The position numbers and the translations under genes are program-made. Positions 1-8,615 of a stretch of DNA of 25,354 nt are shown here, piece by piece. Where the stretch lies: the NCBI GenBank assembly GCA_964545715.1, contig CAZJHX010000152.1:1-25354 (forward strand). Reading direction: 5' to 3'. Source of the stretch: CAZJHX01 sp964545715 (GTDB lineage Bacteria > Myxococcota_A > UBA9042 > GCA-2863065). Under the pieces are notes generated by a model. That model saw only the letters and a program-made list of their open reading frames with translations. It was not told where the DNA came from and did not search any database. How positions within the stretch are numbered: the stretch's first letter is position 1; the number at the start of each line of letters is the position of its first letter.

Positions 1-110
1 CCCACTTCTCACTTGGAATCCTCCTGAACCCAGCGCCGACAAAAATACCAGAATTGCAGAACAAGCGCTCAGAAGCCGCGCAGTGTCCTGGTTTTGCAGG
101 GTTTTCACCC

Positions 111-140
111 TTGACCGGAGCGGCTGTTCTGTGGTACCTC
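111..140 (+). promoter_or_regulatory. Weak candidate promoter ahead of the export operon
   Basis: A TTGACC hexamer at 111-116 is followed 18 bases later by TACCTC at 135-140, a loose sigma-70-like pair upstream of the first operon gene. The -10 match is poor. The rest of bases 1-183 contains no convincing gene, and a 62-codon open frame there has no coding signs. An in-frame TAA at 172-174 fixes the upstream limit of the first gene. Confidence 0.2.
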
Positions 141-183
141 TCGGACGGAAGCTGGGGTGGCTCACACGACGTAAAAGAGCCGG

Positions 184-1572
184 TTGCTAGAAAGAAAAAT
201 CATATTGTTGGCGGCGCTGGTTGCGCTGGGGTGCACGGATAGCACTCCCACCGGACCGTTGCCGACCGACGCGGGACAAACCGATGGCCAGGAAGGCGAT
301 TCATCAGTCGTTGACGACCCGGGTCACACACCCGAGGTGTCTGACACCCCGGATGATGTACCAATTCCAGACGTGCCCCCCGTTGAGGACGTCCCCGAAC
401 CCCCTGATCCCGACCTTGGACCCCAGCCCGATACCGGCCCCCCGCCACCTCCCGAACCCACGCTTGTGCAGCCGTCCGACCTACCGCAGCCCGAGGTCAC
501 CATCGAAGTGTTTTTGGAGGGCGAGGTGAGCTTTGCCGCCCCATACGGCGCCGACTCGGTGCTGGCGGTGACCCCGGACGGGCTCGTGATCATCGATGAT
601 CCCGGCGACGAGCCGGTGCCCGTGGACGCTGAGACCGGCCTGGTCAGCGACGTGCTTGTCGTGGACGAGGCCACGGTTGTAGTCGCCGAGCTCGGCTTGT
701 TTGTCTTCACGCCGCTGGGCCTGGAGGCCTCGCCGATCAACGTCGCGCTCGGCGATGTCGTCGCTACCAGGGCGCTGGCTGTGGCGTCCGGCGACGGTAC
801 CGATGACCTCTGGCTGTCCTCGCCGGCAGGGTTGCACCTGTATCGCAGCGGGTCACTGTTCCCCGTCGAGATGCCTGACGTGCCGACCGCGGACTCCTTG
901 ATGGCGTTTGGTCCCAAGTTCGACGGCGCCGAGGCGCTTTGGGTAGCGGCCGAGGGCCAAATCAGCGCGGTTGTGGAGGCCGAGGACGCGCTGGTCGGCT
1001 GGTTGCAGCTGAGCGATCTCGCGGTGACGGCGCTCTCCTCTGACGATCTCGGCCGTCTCTGGGCGATTGCGAACGGCGACATTCACCGGCGCGACGCGTC
1101 GGTCAACAGCTGGGAGTGGCTGCGCTTGCCCGTGCCCGTCCAGACCGCCGCGCCCGACCCCACCCTGGGCAACGTATGGGTCAACACCGACGGCGGCGTC
1201 TGGTTCAGCGCTGACGACGAGTGGTGGCCCCTGACCGAGGCGCCCGCCCTGTCGCTGTCCGTGGACGGGCAGGGCCGCGCGGTCATGTCGACAGCCGCCG
1301 GCGTGTCGCGCATCACGCTGGGCGAGATCCCCGAGAAGCCGCCGGTCACCTGGACGCTGGATGTCGACCCGCTCGCCGTCGAGCGGTGCGGCAACTGTCA
1401 CGGCGAGGGCGAGTTCGCGCAGGAGCGCTACACGTACGAGCAATGGGTCGAGGAGTACGACGACATCTTGCTGGTGGTGAAGTCGCAGGCGATGCCGCTC
1501 AACGACGATCCCCTGACAGACGACGAGATCGACATCATCGAACAGTGGAAGGAAGACGGCTTTGTTGAATGA
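184..1572 (+). CDS. Lipoprotein with propeller-like middle and C-terminal c-type heme motif
   Basis: The product is a 462-aa predicted lipoprotein. The hydrophobic leader ends in A-L-G-C with Cys17 as the lipidation site. A Pro/Asp-rich linker covers about residues 18-105. The middle (about 110-385) has repeated phrases such as LWLSSPAGLHLY and NVWVNTDGGVWF, which resemble two-component-regulator propeller blades. The C-terminus has CGNCH (C402, C405, H406), and Met437 in QAMPLNDDPL is a plausible distal heme ligand, so a mono-heme cytochrome c-like domain is inferred. The start is TTG: an in-frame TAA at 172-174 rules out anything further upstream, and a weak AAGAG lies 4 bases before it. 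It is first in a five-gene operon, 16 bases before the next start. It may anchor or pass electrons to the following secreted protein. Function is unknown. Confidence 0.8.
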   Translation: MLERKIILLAALVALGCTDSTPTGPLPTDAGQTDGQEGDSSVVDDPGHTPEVSDTPDDVPIPDVPPVEDVPEPPDPDLGPQPDTGPPPPPEPTLVQPSDLPQPEVTIEVFLEGEVSFAAPYGADSVLAVTPDGLVIIDDPGDEPVPVDAETGLVSDVLVVDEATVVVAELGLFVFTPLGLEASPINVALGDVVATRALAVASGDGTDDLWLSSPAGLHLYRSGSLFPVEMPDVPTADSLMAFGPKFDGAEALWVAAEGQISAVVEAEDALVGWLQLSDLAVTALSSDDLGRLWAIANGDIHRRDASVNSWEWLRLPVPVQTAAPDPTLGNVWVNTDGGVWFSADDEWWPLTEAPALSLSVDGQGRAVMSTAAGVSRITLGEIPEKPPVTWTLDVDPLAVERCGNCHGEGEFAQERYTYEQWVEEYDDILLVVKSQAMPLNDDPLTDDEIDIIEQWKEDGFVE

Positions 1573-1588
1573 TAACGGAGTATTGCCG

Positions 1589-3178
1589 ATGAAGGGAGCT
1601 CTTGCTGCATTGACCCTCTTGCTGTGCGCCTCGAGCGCTCAGGCGCAGCTGAACAATGAGCCGCTCATCTGTCCTGCGGATGAGCCGGTGATGGATCGGT
1701 ATGCGTACGCGCGCGCTGTCAGTCTGGACATGCGCGGCGTGGTGCCCTCCATGACGGAGTACGAGGCCCTGCATCAGGCCGAGGACCTGACGGGGGACGT
1801 GCTGGACGAGTGGCTGGCAACCGACGAGTTTGCCGATCAGGTCGTTCGCCAACACCAGGCGCTGCTGTGGAACAACATCACCAATATAAACCTGGCCAAC
1901 ACGCGGGTGTCGCTGCGGCGCACCTACTGGGGTCCGGGCAACTACACGTATTGGGTGCGCAACCGCGGGGTCACGTATCGCGGCGACTTCATCGGCTGTC
2001 TGGATGAGCCGGCGACCTACACGGCCAACGGCCTGATCGCCACCACGCCCTACACAGATCCCACCGACGGTGACATGTCCAACCGCGAGGGCTGGGTGTG
2101 GGTGAGCCCCTACTGGGCGCCGTCCACACAGATCAAGGTGTGCGCCTACGATGCCCAGGACGTGATGGTGTCGCCGTCCGGTGTCGCCTGCCACCAGCGC
2201 GACGGTCAGGTCGACAAGGGCTGCGGCTGTGGGCCCAACATGAACTGGTGCCGCTACGGCAGCGTCAACCGCAAGATCACCGAGGCCATGGCGATGGACG
2301 TGAAGTTGCGGATCGCCACCATGATCAAAGAGGACGGGCCCTACACGGACCTGTTTACGCACAAGCGCGCGTTTGTGAACGGGCCGCTGGTCCACCACCT
2401 GCGCTATCAGACGCCGTTTTACGCCAACTTCCGGCTGGTGCCGCTGGCGATCTCCAAAGACAGCCTGCCGGACCTCGAGTACACCCAAGAGGACACCTGG
2501 GTGGAGATCGAGCTGAGCGACGACCATGCGGGCATCCTGACCAGCATGGCGTTTCTGGGTCGCTTCCAGACCAACCGGGCGCGGGCCAACCGCTTCTACA
2601 ACAACTTCTTGTGCGAGCCGTTCCAGCCCCCGGCGGGCGGCATCCCGTTTGCGGACGAGAAGGAGGCGCTGCAGCCCGACCTGCAGGTGCGCGCCGGCTG
2701 CAAATACTGTCACTCGCTGCTGGAGCCCAGCGCGTCGTATTGGGGACGCTGGACCACCGGCGGGGCCGGGTTTCTCGATCCCGAGGCCTACCCCGCGTTT
2801 GCGGACGACTGCTACAACTGCGCCACCATTGGTCAGCAGTGCGGCGGCAAGTGCAGCATCTACTACCTGACCAAGGCGCCTGACAAAGAGCAGGAGCCGT
2901 ACCTGGGCTGGCTGCGCGCGTACGAGTTCCGTCGCCCGGAGCACATGATCAATGTGGAGGTGGGACCGCGCGTTCTGGCGCTGACGGCCGTGGTCGACCA
3001 TCGGCTGCCCACCTGCGTGGCGTACAACACGGCGACCTGGCTGCTGGGGCGCGACCTGTACGAAGAGGAGGGCGAGTGGCTGGACGATCTCGCTATCGAC
3101 TTTGTGTCCGGCGACTACAGCTACCGCAAGCTGGTCAAGGCGATCGTGAGCAGCGACGTCTATCGGAGGGTTCGCTGA
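1589..3178 (+). CDS. Secreted DUF1549/DUF1588/DUF1585-like (PSD1-type) protein
   Basis: A 529-aa protein. I chose ATG at 1589 over the upstream TTG at 1562 because CGGAG lies 8 bases before it and a clean Sec signal peptide follows, cleaving after AQA (residue 19). Residues about 30-95 (LDMRGVVPSMTEYEAL, then WLATDEFADQVVRQHQALLW) resemble the N-terminal DUF1549 module of planctomycete PSD1 proteins. The segment NRFYNNFLCEPFQPP followed by CKYCH (C371, C374, H375) resembles the DUF1588 heme-motif region. The C-terminus (VSGDYSYRKLVKAIVSSDVYR) resembles DUF1585. Extra Cys pairs near 210-220 and 410-425 suggest disulfides. Family members are usually encoded next to DUF1501 or DUF1552 genes, as here. 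Biochemical role is not established. The stop overlaps the next start by one base (TGATG). Confidence 0.8.
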   Translation: MKGALAALTLLLCASSAQAQLNNEPLICPADEPVMDRYAYARAVSLDMRGVVPSMTEYEALHQAEDLTGDVLDEWLATDEFADQVVRQHQALLWNNITNINLANTRVSLRRTYWGPGNYTYWVRNRGVTYRGDFIGCLDEPATYTANGLIATTPYTDPTDGDMSNREGWVWVSPYWAPSTQIKVCAYDAQDVMVSPSGVACHQRDGQVDKGCGCGPNMNWCRYGSVNRKITEAMAMDVKLRIATMIKEDGPYTDLFTHKRAFVNGPLVHHLRYQTPFYANFRLVPLAISKDSLPDLEYTQEDTWVEIELSDDHAGILTSMAFLGRFQTNRARANRFYNNFLCEPFQPPAGGIPFADEKEALQPDLQVRAGCKYCHSLLEPSASYWGRWTTGGAGFLDPEAYPAFADDCYNCATIGQQCGGKCSIYYLTKAPDKEQEPYLGWLRAYEFRRPEHMINVEVGPRVLALTAVVDHRLPTCVAYNTATWLLGRDLYEEEGEWLDDLAIDFVSGDYSYRKLVKAIVSSDVYRRVR

Positions 3179-4053
3179 TGAAGACCCTGCAGATGATGAC
3201 ATTGAGTCTTCTGGTGGCGTCCGTCGCCGCGATGGGCTGTCAGGTGGATGACGCTACCGTGAGCCCCACGCTGGAGCAGGAGCCCACAGAGGCGGCGCAG
3301 CCAGTGAACGAAAAGCCGGTTACACAAGCCCCGAGAGCCGAAGAGCCGGCCACTGATCCGGTGGCCGAGCCGGCGCGTGAACCTGAAGAGAGCGAGCCCG
3401 AGTGGGCGCTGCCTGCACCGGCTGTCGATCCGGTCGGCGTCGATCTGGTCGACGGTTTGGACGAGGCCCCCACGGACACCCCTGCCGGCGGCACGCTGGG
3501 CGAGGGCGTGGACGTCAACATCGCGCCCACACCGCCCGTCGTGGAGCCCGCGGCGCGACAGCGGCGTCGCATGAACATCGATCAGCTGGAGAAGTCGATT
3601 CTGCAGGTGACCGGCGGCATCGGGTGGACGGCGTCCAACGGGACCAGCAACTTCCAGGCCCTGTCACGGACCCTGGGCAAGCCGGACTATATCGACCTGA
3701 CCAGCGAGGACCTCGAGCCGTCCGCGCTCTTCCAGAAGTTCCTTGACGACGCAGCGCGTCAGACCTGCTTCAAGCTGGCCGCCAAGGAGCAAAAGATCAC
3801 CCTGGATCCCAAGGTGCTCATGGTGGAGGCCGGTCCCAAGGACAGCTGGGCCAAGAAGCCCGGCAAGATCCTCAATAACCTGCAGCAGCTGTTGCTTCGT
3901 TTCCACGGTGACGACGTGGCGATCGACGATCCGCAGATGGAGCAGTGGGCCTGGCTGTACGAGTCGGCCGAGTTCATCAGCAAGGACCCCGTGGTGGCCT
4001 GGCGGACCGTGTGTGTCGGCCTGATGCTGCACCCCGGGTTCTATACCTACTAG
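3178..4053 (+). CDS. Small lipoprotein of the DUF1501 operon
   Basis: A 291-aa predicted lipoprotein. The ATG at 3178 overlaps the preceding stop, with GGAGGG 7 bases upstream, so I prefer it to the longer frame opening at 3076. The leader ends in A-A-M-G-C (Cys21). A Pro/Glu/Ala-rich low-complexity spacer runs to about residue 125. A compact C-terminal domain follows (about 135-291) with MNIDQLEKSILQVTGGIGW, LSRTLGKPDYIDLTSEDLEP and an end rich in aromatic residues. I recognise this general form from lipoproteins next to PSD1-like and DUF1501 genes in myxobacterial-type genomes, but I know no function. There is no heme motif. The long spacer suggests the globular domain is held away from the membrane to contact the two secreted partners. 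The next gene starts 9 bases after the stop. Confidence 0.75.
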   Translation: MKTLQMMTLSLLVASVAAMGCQVDDATVSPTLEQEPTEAAQPVNEKPVTQAPRAEEPATDPVAEPAREPEESEPEWALPAPAVDPVGVDLVDGLDEAPTDTPAGGTLGEGVDVNIAPTPPVVEPAARQRRRMNIDQLEKSILQVTGGIGWTASNGTSNFQALSRTLGKPDYIDLTSEDLEPSALFQKFLDDAARQTCFKLAAKEQKITLDPKVLMVEAGPKDSWAKKPGKILNNLQQLLLRFHGDDVAIDDPQMEQWAWLYESAEFISKDPVVAWRTVCVGLMLHPGFYTY

Positions 4054-4062
4054 GAGAGGCAA

Positions 4063-5475
4063 ATGACGAGCTTCAAAAAACCGAATCGCCGCTCCTTCCT
4101 GCAGGGTTCTCTGTGCACCGCCGGTCTGCTCGGCGCCTCCAGCTTCGGCGGGTTGGGTGCGATGAACAGCCTGGCGTGGGCCACCGAAAAGGACCCGGCC
4201 AAGGCCAACAAAGAGCGCTACTACGTCTTTGTCTACTTCTCGGGCGGCTGGGACATCCTGCTGGGCCTCGACCCGCGCGATCCGATTCAGTTCAACCCGG
4301 GCAACACGACGATCACCAAGATCCAGCCCGCCTACGGGCTGCTGAACGACGACACCAACGACGGGGCGCCCAAGTTCTCCAATAGCGGCCTGATGTACGG
4401 CCCGTACATCGGTGATCTGCTCAACCACAGCTCCAAGATGGCGGTTGTGCGCGGCATGAGCATGGATACGCTCACCCACGAGGCCGGCCGGCGTCGCTTC
4501 CTCACAGGTAAGCCGCCCACAGGTTTGCTGGCGCGCGGCTCATCTGCGGCGACCTGGTTTGCCTCCGAGCTGGGCAAAAACGAGGCGATTCCGAACCTCA
4601 GCGTGCGGGTGGAGAGCTATAACGTCGACCAGCCCAACTACGCAACGGGGCTCAAGGTGGCCAGCGTGCCCGACCTGGTGCGGTCGTTGAAGCAGGAGGT
4701 TCCGACGGTCGATCCCAAGCTGGATCAGCTGCTGGACCAGATGCTCAAAGACTCTGCCCAGTGCAACGTGGCGCAAAAGTCGCACGCGTGGCAGAAAGCC
4801 GAGGGCAGCCGCATCAAGGCGCGCGAGATGGTGCAGAGCGGCTTTGACCAGCTGTTCAACTTCCAGGCGAAGACGCCCGAGATGGAGGCGGTCCGTGACC
4901 ACTACGGTATCGGCGCGTCGGGCGCAGCGGCGCTGCAGAGTCCCGAGGCGCAGGCGGCGATGGCGGCCACGGCGTTGACGGCGGGCATCAGCCGGTGTGT
5001 CAGCTTCACGGGCGCCAGCGGCCTCGACACCCACTATGACGAGTGGGCGGATGATCAGGGCCCCAGGCAGGAGCGCGGCTTCAACGCGGTCTCCCGCTTG
5101 ATCGAGGACCTGGAGTCCAAAGAGTTCAAGGGCACCGGCTCAAGCTGGATGGATCACACGGTCATCGTCGGCTTCAGCGAGTTCTGCCGTACGGCGCTGC
5201 TCAACAGCCGCGGCGGGCGTGACCACCACATCTGCAACGCCACCTTTGTCGTCGGCGCCGGCATCAAGGGCGACACGGTTATCGGGAAGAGCAGCGATAT
5301 CGGGATGAACCCGACGCCGACCAACCTGACGACGGGCCTCAACGATGTGGGTGAAGAGGGCGAGATCATCAAGCCCGAGCACATCATGCAGGCGCTCTTC
5401 CACGACATCGGCGTGTACGAGGATCCGGCCGATCTTCGCGTCGATCCGCTGCTGGCGCTTCTCAAGAGTCCCTAA
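4063..5475 (+). CDS. Tat-exported DUF1501 family protein
   Basis: A 470-aa protein of the DUF1501 family, which is distantly related to the alkaline phosphatase/sulfatase fold. The N-terminus has a twin-arginine signal (NRRSFLQ, R9-R10) followed by a hydrophobic stretch, so export of a folded, possibly metal-bound protein is likely. Family landmarks are VFVYFSGGWDILLGLDPR near the start, LTAGISRCVSF and GLDTHYDEW in the middle, and FSEFCRTALLNSRGGRDHH with GAGIKGDTVIGKSSD (about 363-412). The SEF-R-T and GGRDH positions are the usual conserved core. Length is normal for the family. AGGAGAGG overlaps the previous stop and gives a strong ribosome site. The enzymatic activity of DUF1501 proteins is undemonstrated; pairing with the PSD1-like protein two genes upstream is a recurrent arrangement. 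Confidence 0.88.
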   Translation: MTSFKKPNRRSFLQGSLCTAGLLGASSFGGLGAMNSLAWATEKDPAKANKERYYVFVYFSGGWDILLGLDPRDPIQFNPGNTTITKIQPAYGLLNDDTNDGAPKFSNSGLMYGPYIGDLLNHSSKMAVVRGMSMDTLTHEAGRRRFLTGKPPTGLLARGSSAATWFASELGKNEAIPNLSVRVESYNVDQPNYATGLKVASVPDLVRSLKQEVPTVDPKLDQLLDQMLKDSAQCNVAQKSHAWQKAEGSRIKAREMVQSGFDQLFNFQAKTPEMEAVRDHYGIGASGAAALQSPEAQAAMAATALTAGISRCVSFTGASGLDTHYDEWADDQGPRQERGFNAVSRLIEDLESKEFKGTGSSWMDHTVIVGFSEFCRTALLNSRGGRDHHICNATFVVGAGIKGDTVIGKSSDIGMNPTPTNLTTGLNDVGEEGEIIKPEHIMQALFHDIGVYEDPADLRVDPLLALLKSP

Positions 5476-5495
5476 CCCCCCCTCGGGAGTTGTTT

Positions 5496-6143
5496 ATGTC
5501 CGGCTTTGAAGCCAAACGCCGGTCCCAGGAAGGGTCCCAACTCACCTCGACCTCCGGCGTGACCGCCGGGCGCAGCGCAGTTGCAGGGTCCGGTTATCAT
5601 GAACAGGCCGCGTCGCTGCGCCCCAGCGACAGCGCCGTCCAGATGAACAAGGGCGGCTCGTCCAACGACTCGCAAAACGAGAGCGGATCGCAGTCCGACA
5701 GCAGCGCGTCGGGGCAGCGCCGATCGTTTTGGGAGAAGCTGCGCGAGGCCGCGTCCGGTGTGATGGAGGTCGGCCCCATCGACGCCTATGACGCCGCTTA
5801 CGGGGACGACGCCTCGGCCGCCACGGACGTGCAAAACGAGTACAGCACGGGCTGGGAGCAGAACGCGGCCCGGCACTGTACGTGGCAGGCGCGCCTGACC
5901 TTCCGGCACGGCGAGTCCTCGGCGACCTCGGTCGGCAACGCCCATGAGCGTGGCTCACCGGATGCCCTGGACAGTTGGATCGATCAGTACAACAACGTGG
6001 TCGGTCGCGCGATCGGCAACTCGGTCACCTCGCTGGACGAGATCCCGGCCAGGGTGCGCACTGCTATGTCCGACGGCTCCCTGATCACCGATCCCAACGA
6101 CGCCCGCGTCCCCGCCGAGCTGCGCCCCCCGTCAGGTAGTTGA
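5496..6143 (+). CDS. Ser/Gly-rich protein with C-terminal DUF6973-like domain
   Basis: A 215-aa protein starting at ATG 5496, with GGGAG 6 bases upstream (a TTG two codons earlier is less likely). It has no signal peptide or membrane segment. The first 75 residues are Ser/Gly/Gln-rich and disordered-looking, and contain GYHEQAASLRPSDSAVQM. That phrase resembles the short 'LxP...PVQ' tract seen near the start of DUF4157-type and contractile-injection-system cargo proteins (from memory, moderate confidence). The C-terminal half carries R126-H127-x-x-W130, A149-H150-E151 and D163-x-x-N166-N167-x-x-G170-R171-x-I-G174, the signature I associate with DUF6973, a domain often found at the C-terminus of putative toxins. 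The conserved His/Glu/Asp could be catalytic. It follows the DUF1501 stop by 20 bases, so cotranscription is likely. No immunity-like gene follows. Confidence 0.6.
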   Translation: MSGFEAKRRSQEGSQLTSTSGVTAGRSAVAGSGYHEQAASLRPSDSAVQMNKGGSSNDSQNESGSQSDSSASGQRRSFWEKLREAASGVMEVGPIDAYDAAYGDDASAATDVQNEYSTGWEQNAARHCTWQARLTFRHGESSATSVGNAHERGSPDALDSWIDQYNNVVGRAIGNSVTSLDEIPARVRTAMSDGSLITDPNDARVPAELRPPSGS

Positions 6144-6151
6144 TCCCACCG

Positions 6152-7168
6152 TTAGTCCTCGCCGGCGGATTCGAGCGTCTCGGTCCGGTTGTGCCGCTTG
6201 GGGCCGTCAAGCTGGGTGTCGCTCTCGATCGCGGGCATGGACTCCGCGGTGGCCAGGTTTGCCACGTTGGGATCGGTCGGAGTTGGCCGAAAGACCTTGC
6301 TGCTGCCGACGGGCACCGCGTGCAGGAGCGCCTCGACGACGTCGTAGGCGTTGGCGTATCGGTCTTTGGGGTCCTTCGACAGGAGCTTGCGGATCACCTT
6401 TTCGAGGGCGTCCGGGATGTCGCCGCGCCGGCCGTAGGTGCTCATGTCCGGCACCGGGGACTGCAGGTGCTGAATGACCACCTGGACGGGGTTTGGCGCG
6501 TCGAACGGGCGCTCGCCGGTGAGCATCTCGAATAGGATAATGCCCAGCGAATACAGGTCACTGCGCGGGCTGACGGGCTTTGAGCGGCCCGCTTCGGGGC
6601 TCATATAAAACGGGGTCCCCGGCGTGGAGCCGGTGGTCGTCAGATGCAGCAGCTCGGGGTCCTCCAGCAGCTTGACGATGCCGAAGTCCAGCAGCTTGAC
6701 GAAGTCCTTGCGCCCGGCCTCTTTGGTCAGAAAGATGTTCTCGGGCTTGAGGTCGCGGTGAACCATCCCGACCTCGTGCGCTTCGGCCAGCGACATGCAG
6801 ACCTGGATAGCGATGCGCACCGTGCGCTCGACCGCCATCGGCCCACCCAGCTCAATGATCCCGCTCAGTGGGCGGCCGCGCAGCAGCTCCATGACCATGA
6901 ACAGCGTGCCGTCCGTGTCCTGGCCCACGTCGAACATCGTGATGGTGTTGGTGTGCCGCAGCTTGCCGGCGACGCGTGCCTCCAAAAAGAAGCGGTCGAC
7001 GGCCGTCCGGCGCTGGGAGATGTCTTTGTGCAGGATCTTCAGCGCGACATCGCGATCCATCGAGTGCTGGCGCGCCATGTAGACCTGCGCCATCCCGCCC
7101 CGGCCGATGCAGTGCGTAATTGTGTAGCGGCCGTGGATTACCTGGCCAATACGAGGATCGTCTGTCAC
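6152..7168 (-). CDS. Compact Ser/Thr protein kinase
   Basis: A 338-aa Hanks-type (PknB-like) Ser/Thr kinase. Visible motifs are the glycine loop GRGGMAQVY (22-30), VALK with catalytic Lys44, alpha-C Glu63, HRDLKPEN (137-144), DFG (161-163), SPE (190-192) and the DLYSLG helix. All catalytic residues are present, so activity is expected. A 50-60 residue hydrophilic tail rich in Thr/Pro follows the kinase lobe. There is no membrane segment or sensor, so it is probably cytosolic. The start is GTG at 7168, 7 bases after the preceding stop, with no clear Shine-Dalgarno, so translational coupling is likely. An ATG at 7175 is in another frame. It is the last gene of a three-gene signalling operon and converges on the DUF6973-like gene with only 8 bases between stops. 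Confidence 0.92.
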   Translation of the reverse strand: MTDDPRIGQVIHGRYTITHCIGRGGMAQVYMARQHSMDRDVALKILHKDISQRRTAVDRFFLEARVAGKLRHTNTITMFDVGQDTDGTLFMVMELLRGRPLSGIIELGGPMAVERTVRIAIQVCMSLAEAHEVGMVHRDLKPENIFLTKEAGRKDFVKLLDFGIVKLLEDPELLHLTTTGSTPGTPFYMSPEAGRSKPVSPRSDLYSLGIILFEMLTGERPFDAPNPVQVVIQHLQSPVPDMSTYGRRGDIPDALEKVIRKLLSKDPKDRYANAYDVVEALLHAVPVGSSKVFRPTPTDPNVANLATAESMPAIESDTQLDGPKRHNRTETLESAGED

Positions 7169-7175
7169 GCGTCAT

Positions 7176-8615
7176 CTAATTATCAGAAAAGATGGCGGTA
7201 GTCTTGAGGCGGCTTAAACCGGCGTCGCTCTTGGCGATGATCTCGTGCACGTTGTGCTGCCCCGGCTCTGCGCCGATCTCGACCTCGCTGTTGGCGACCA
7301 ACGAGCCGGTGCCCTGGGACAGGATCCGCACCTTGCGCTTCTGATTGATAATCAGCCCGATCTCGCCGGTGCCCAGCAATACGACCGTGCCCGAAGGCAG
7401 GGCGCCCATGCATTGCACAAAGGCGCGCACGATGACCGGATTGAGCTCTTTGCCCCCCGCCAGCACGAGCGCCTCCATCGCCTCGGGCGGGCTCAGCGGC
7501 TCCGACCGATAGGGGCGCGACGTGGTCATGGCGTCATAGCGGTCGCATACGGCGATCACCTGGCCGAAGAGGCCGCCCTCGGAGCCCACGCTGGCAGGGT
7601 AGCCTGCGCCGCCGTACGACTTGTGATGGGTCAGGCACGCGATGATCGCGCGCATCAGCACGCGGTCCAGCTCCTGGAAGCTCGCGATGGCCGGCACGCC
7701 CGTGATCGGATGCATGCGGACGACGTCCCACTGCGCCTCGGTGAGCTCATCGGGGGAGTCGAGCACGCTGCGGGGCAGTGTGGCGTTGCCGATATCCGCC
7801 AGAAGCGCGCAGATCCCCAGGTCCCGCAGCAGCTCGCGGCTGAGCCCGATCGAGCTGCCCAGAACCAGCGACAGCACGGCCGTATTGACCGCGTGGTTGA
7901 ACAGGTAGCCCCGCCAGTTCTTCAGCTGGGTCAGCAACAGCAGCAGGTGCCCATGCTCGTCGGTGCGGTCCTCCAGCAGGTCGACAAAGTTCTGGACCAC
8001 GCGCTTGGCGCTCTTCAGTGACAGCGGCTTGCGGTCGCGGGCCTGCTGATACAGCTGCTCTACGACGGTGATCGCCCGAAAATACGACTGCTTGGTAAAC
8101 GTGCGCTTGTCGATGATCGGCAGCTCGGACACCGTGTCGCCCGCGTACCTCGTCAGCTCGATCGAGCGCACCCCGCGCGCCGCCAGCATCGCGTTTATGT
8201 CCTGATACGGCGTCTTCGTATTAGCCGGCTGGATGTCGTTGAACACGGAGATGAAGTGCGACAGCGCGTCGCGCCCCGGCTTGGTCGGCAAGCGCAGCCC
8301 CCCGATCTGGCGTGCCTTGAGCTTGTCCGCCAGCTCGTCGAAGACCTTGTAGTTCTCACGCGACGCCTTGATGCGCTGGTCGTTGACGTAGAAGTCCTTG
8401 GAGTAGAACAGCAGCGACACGTCATATTGCACGTCGAACAGCGCATCCAGCGCGGCGATGAGCTTGTCCAGCGCCTTCTGGGCAGCCGCGTTGTCGATGC
8501 TGTGGAAGCGTGCGACTCGAATCGCGGCGTAGAACTGCACGATCAGATCGTGCGCGAAGCCGCGCGTCTTCTCGGCGACCTCCACTTGTAGGGCATCGGC
8601 TGGGGTGTCCGTCAT
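7176..8615 (-). CDS. HD-GYP-like protein with degenerate HD catalytic site
   Basis: A 479-aa protein. Residues 20-130 form a non-catalytic N-terminal module (see the related block in the neighbouring large kinase). Residues about 235-410 match the HD-GYP domain: H241, H302 in MHPITGV, H330-H331, GGAGYP (335-340) and DRYDAMTTSRPYR (358-370). The defining HDxGK is replaced by A273-D274-I-G-N277, so both the metal-binding His and the Lys are lost. Canonical HD-GYP enzymes hydrolyse cyclic di-GMP or 3'3'-cGAMP; this one may bind the nucleotide without hydrolysis, or be inactive. The ending (about 410-479) is a small beta-rich tail. The ATG at 8615 overlaps the upstream stop as ATGA, with GAGGGG a few bases before it. 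It sits between two kinases in one operon, suggesting phosphorylation input and cyclic-nucleotide-linked output. Confidence 0.88.
   Translation of the reverse strand: MTDTPADALQVEVAEKTRGFAHDLIVQFYAAIRVARFHSIDNAAAQKALDKLIAALDALFDVQYDVSLLFYSKDFYVNDQRIKASRENYKVFDELADKLKARQIGGLRLPTKPGRDALSHFISVFNDIQPANTKTPYQDINAMLAARGVRSIELTRYAGDTVSELPIIDKRTFTKQSYFRAITVVEQLYQQARDRKPLSLKSAKRVVQNFVDLLEDRTDEHGHLLLLLTQLKNWRGYLFNHAVNTAVLSLVLGSSIGLSRELLRDLGICALLADIGNATLPRSVLDSPDELTEAQWDVVRMHPITGVPAIASFQELDRVLMRAIIACLTHHKSYGGAGYPASVGSEGGLFGQVIAVCDRYDAMTTSRPYRSEPLSPPEAMEALVLAGGKELNPVIVRAFVQCMGALPSGTVVLLGTGEIGLIINQKRKVRILSQGTGSLVANSEVEIGAEPGQHNVHEIIAKSDAGLSRLKTTAIFSDN

Noticed and set aside
54..242. 62-codon open frame at the left edge
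   Set aside because: It overlaps the lipoprotein gene in another frame, has no ribosome site and no recognisable sequence.
6141..6154. Intrinsic terminator between the converging genes
   Set aside because: Only 8 bases separate the stop codons and no hairpin with U-run is visible there.
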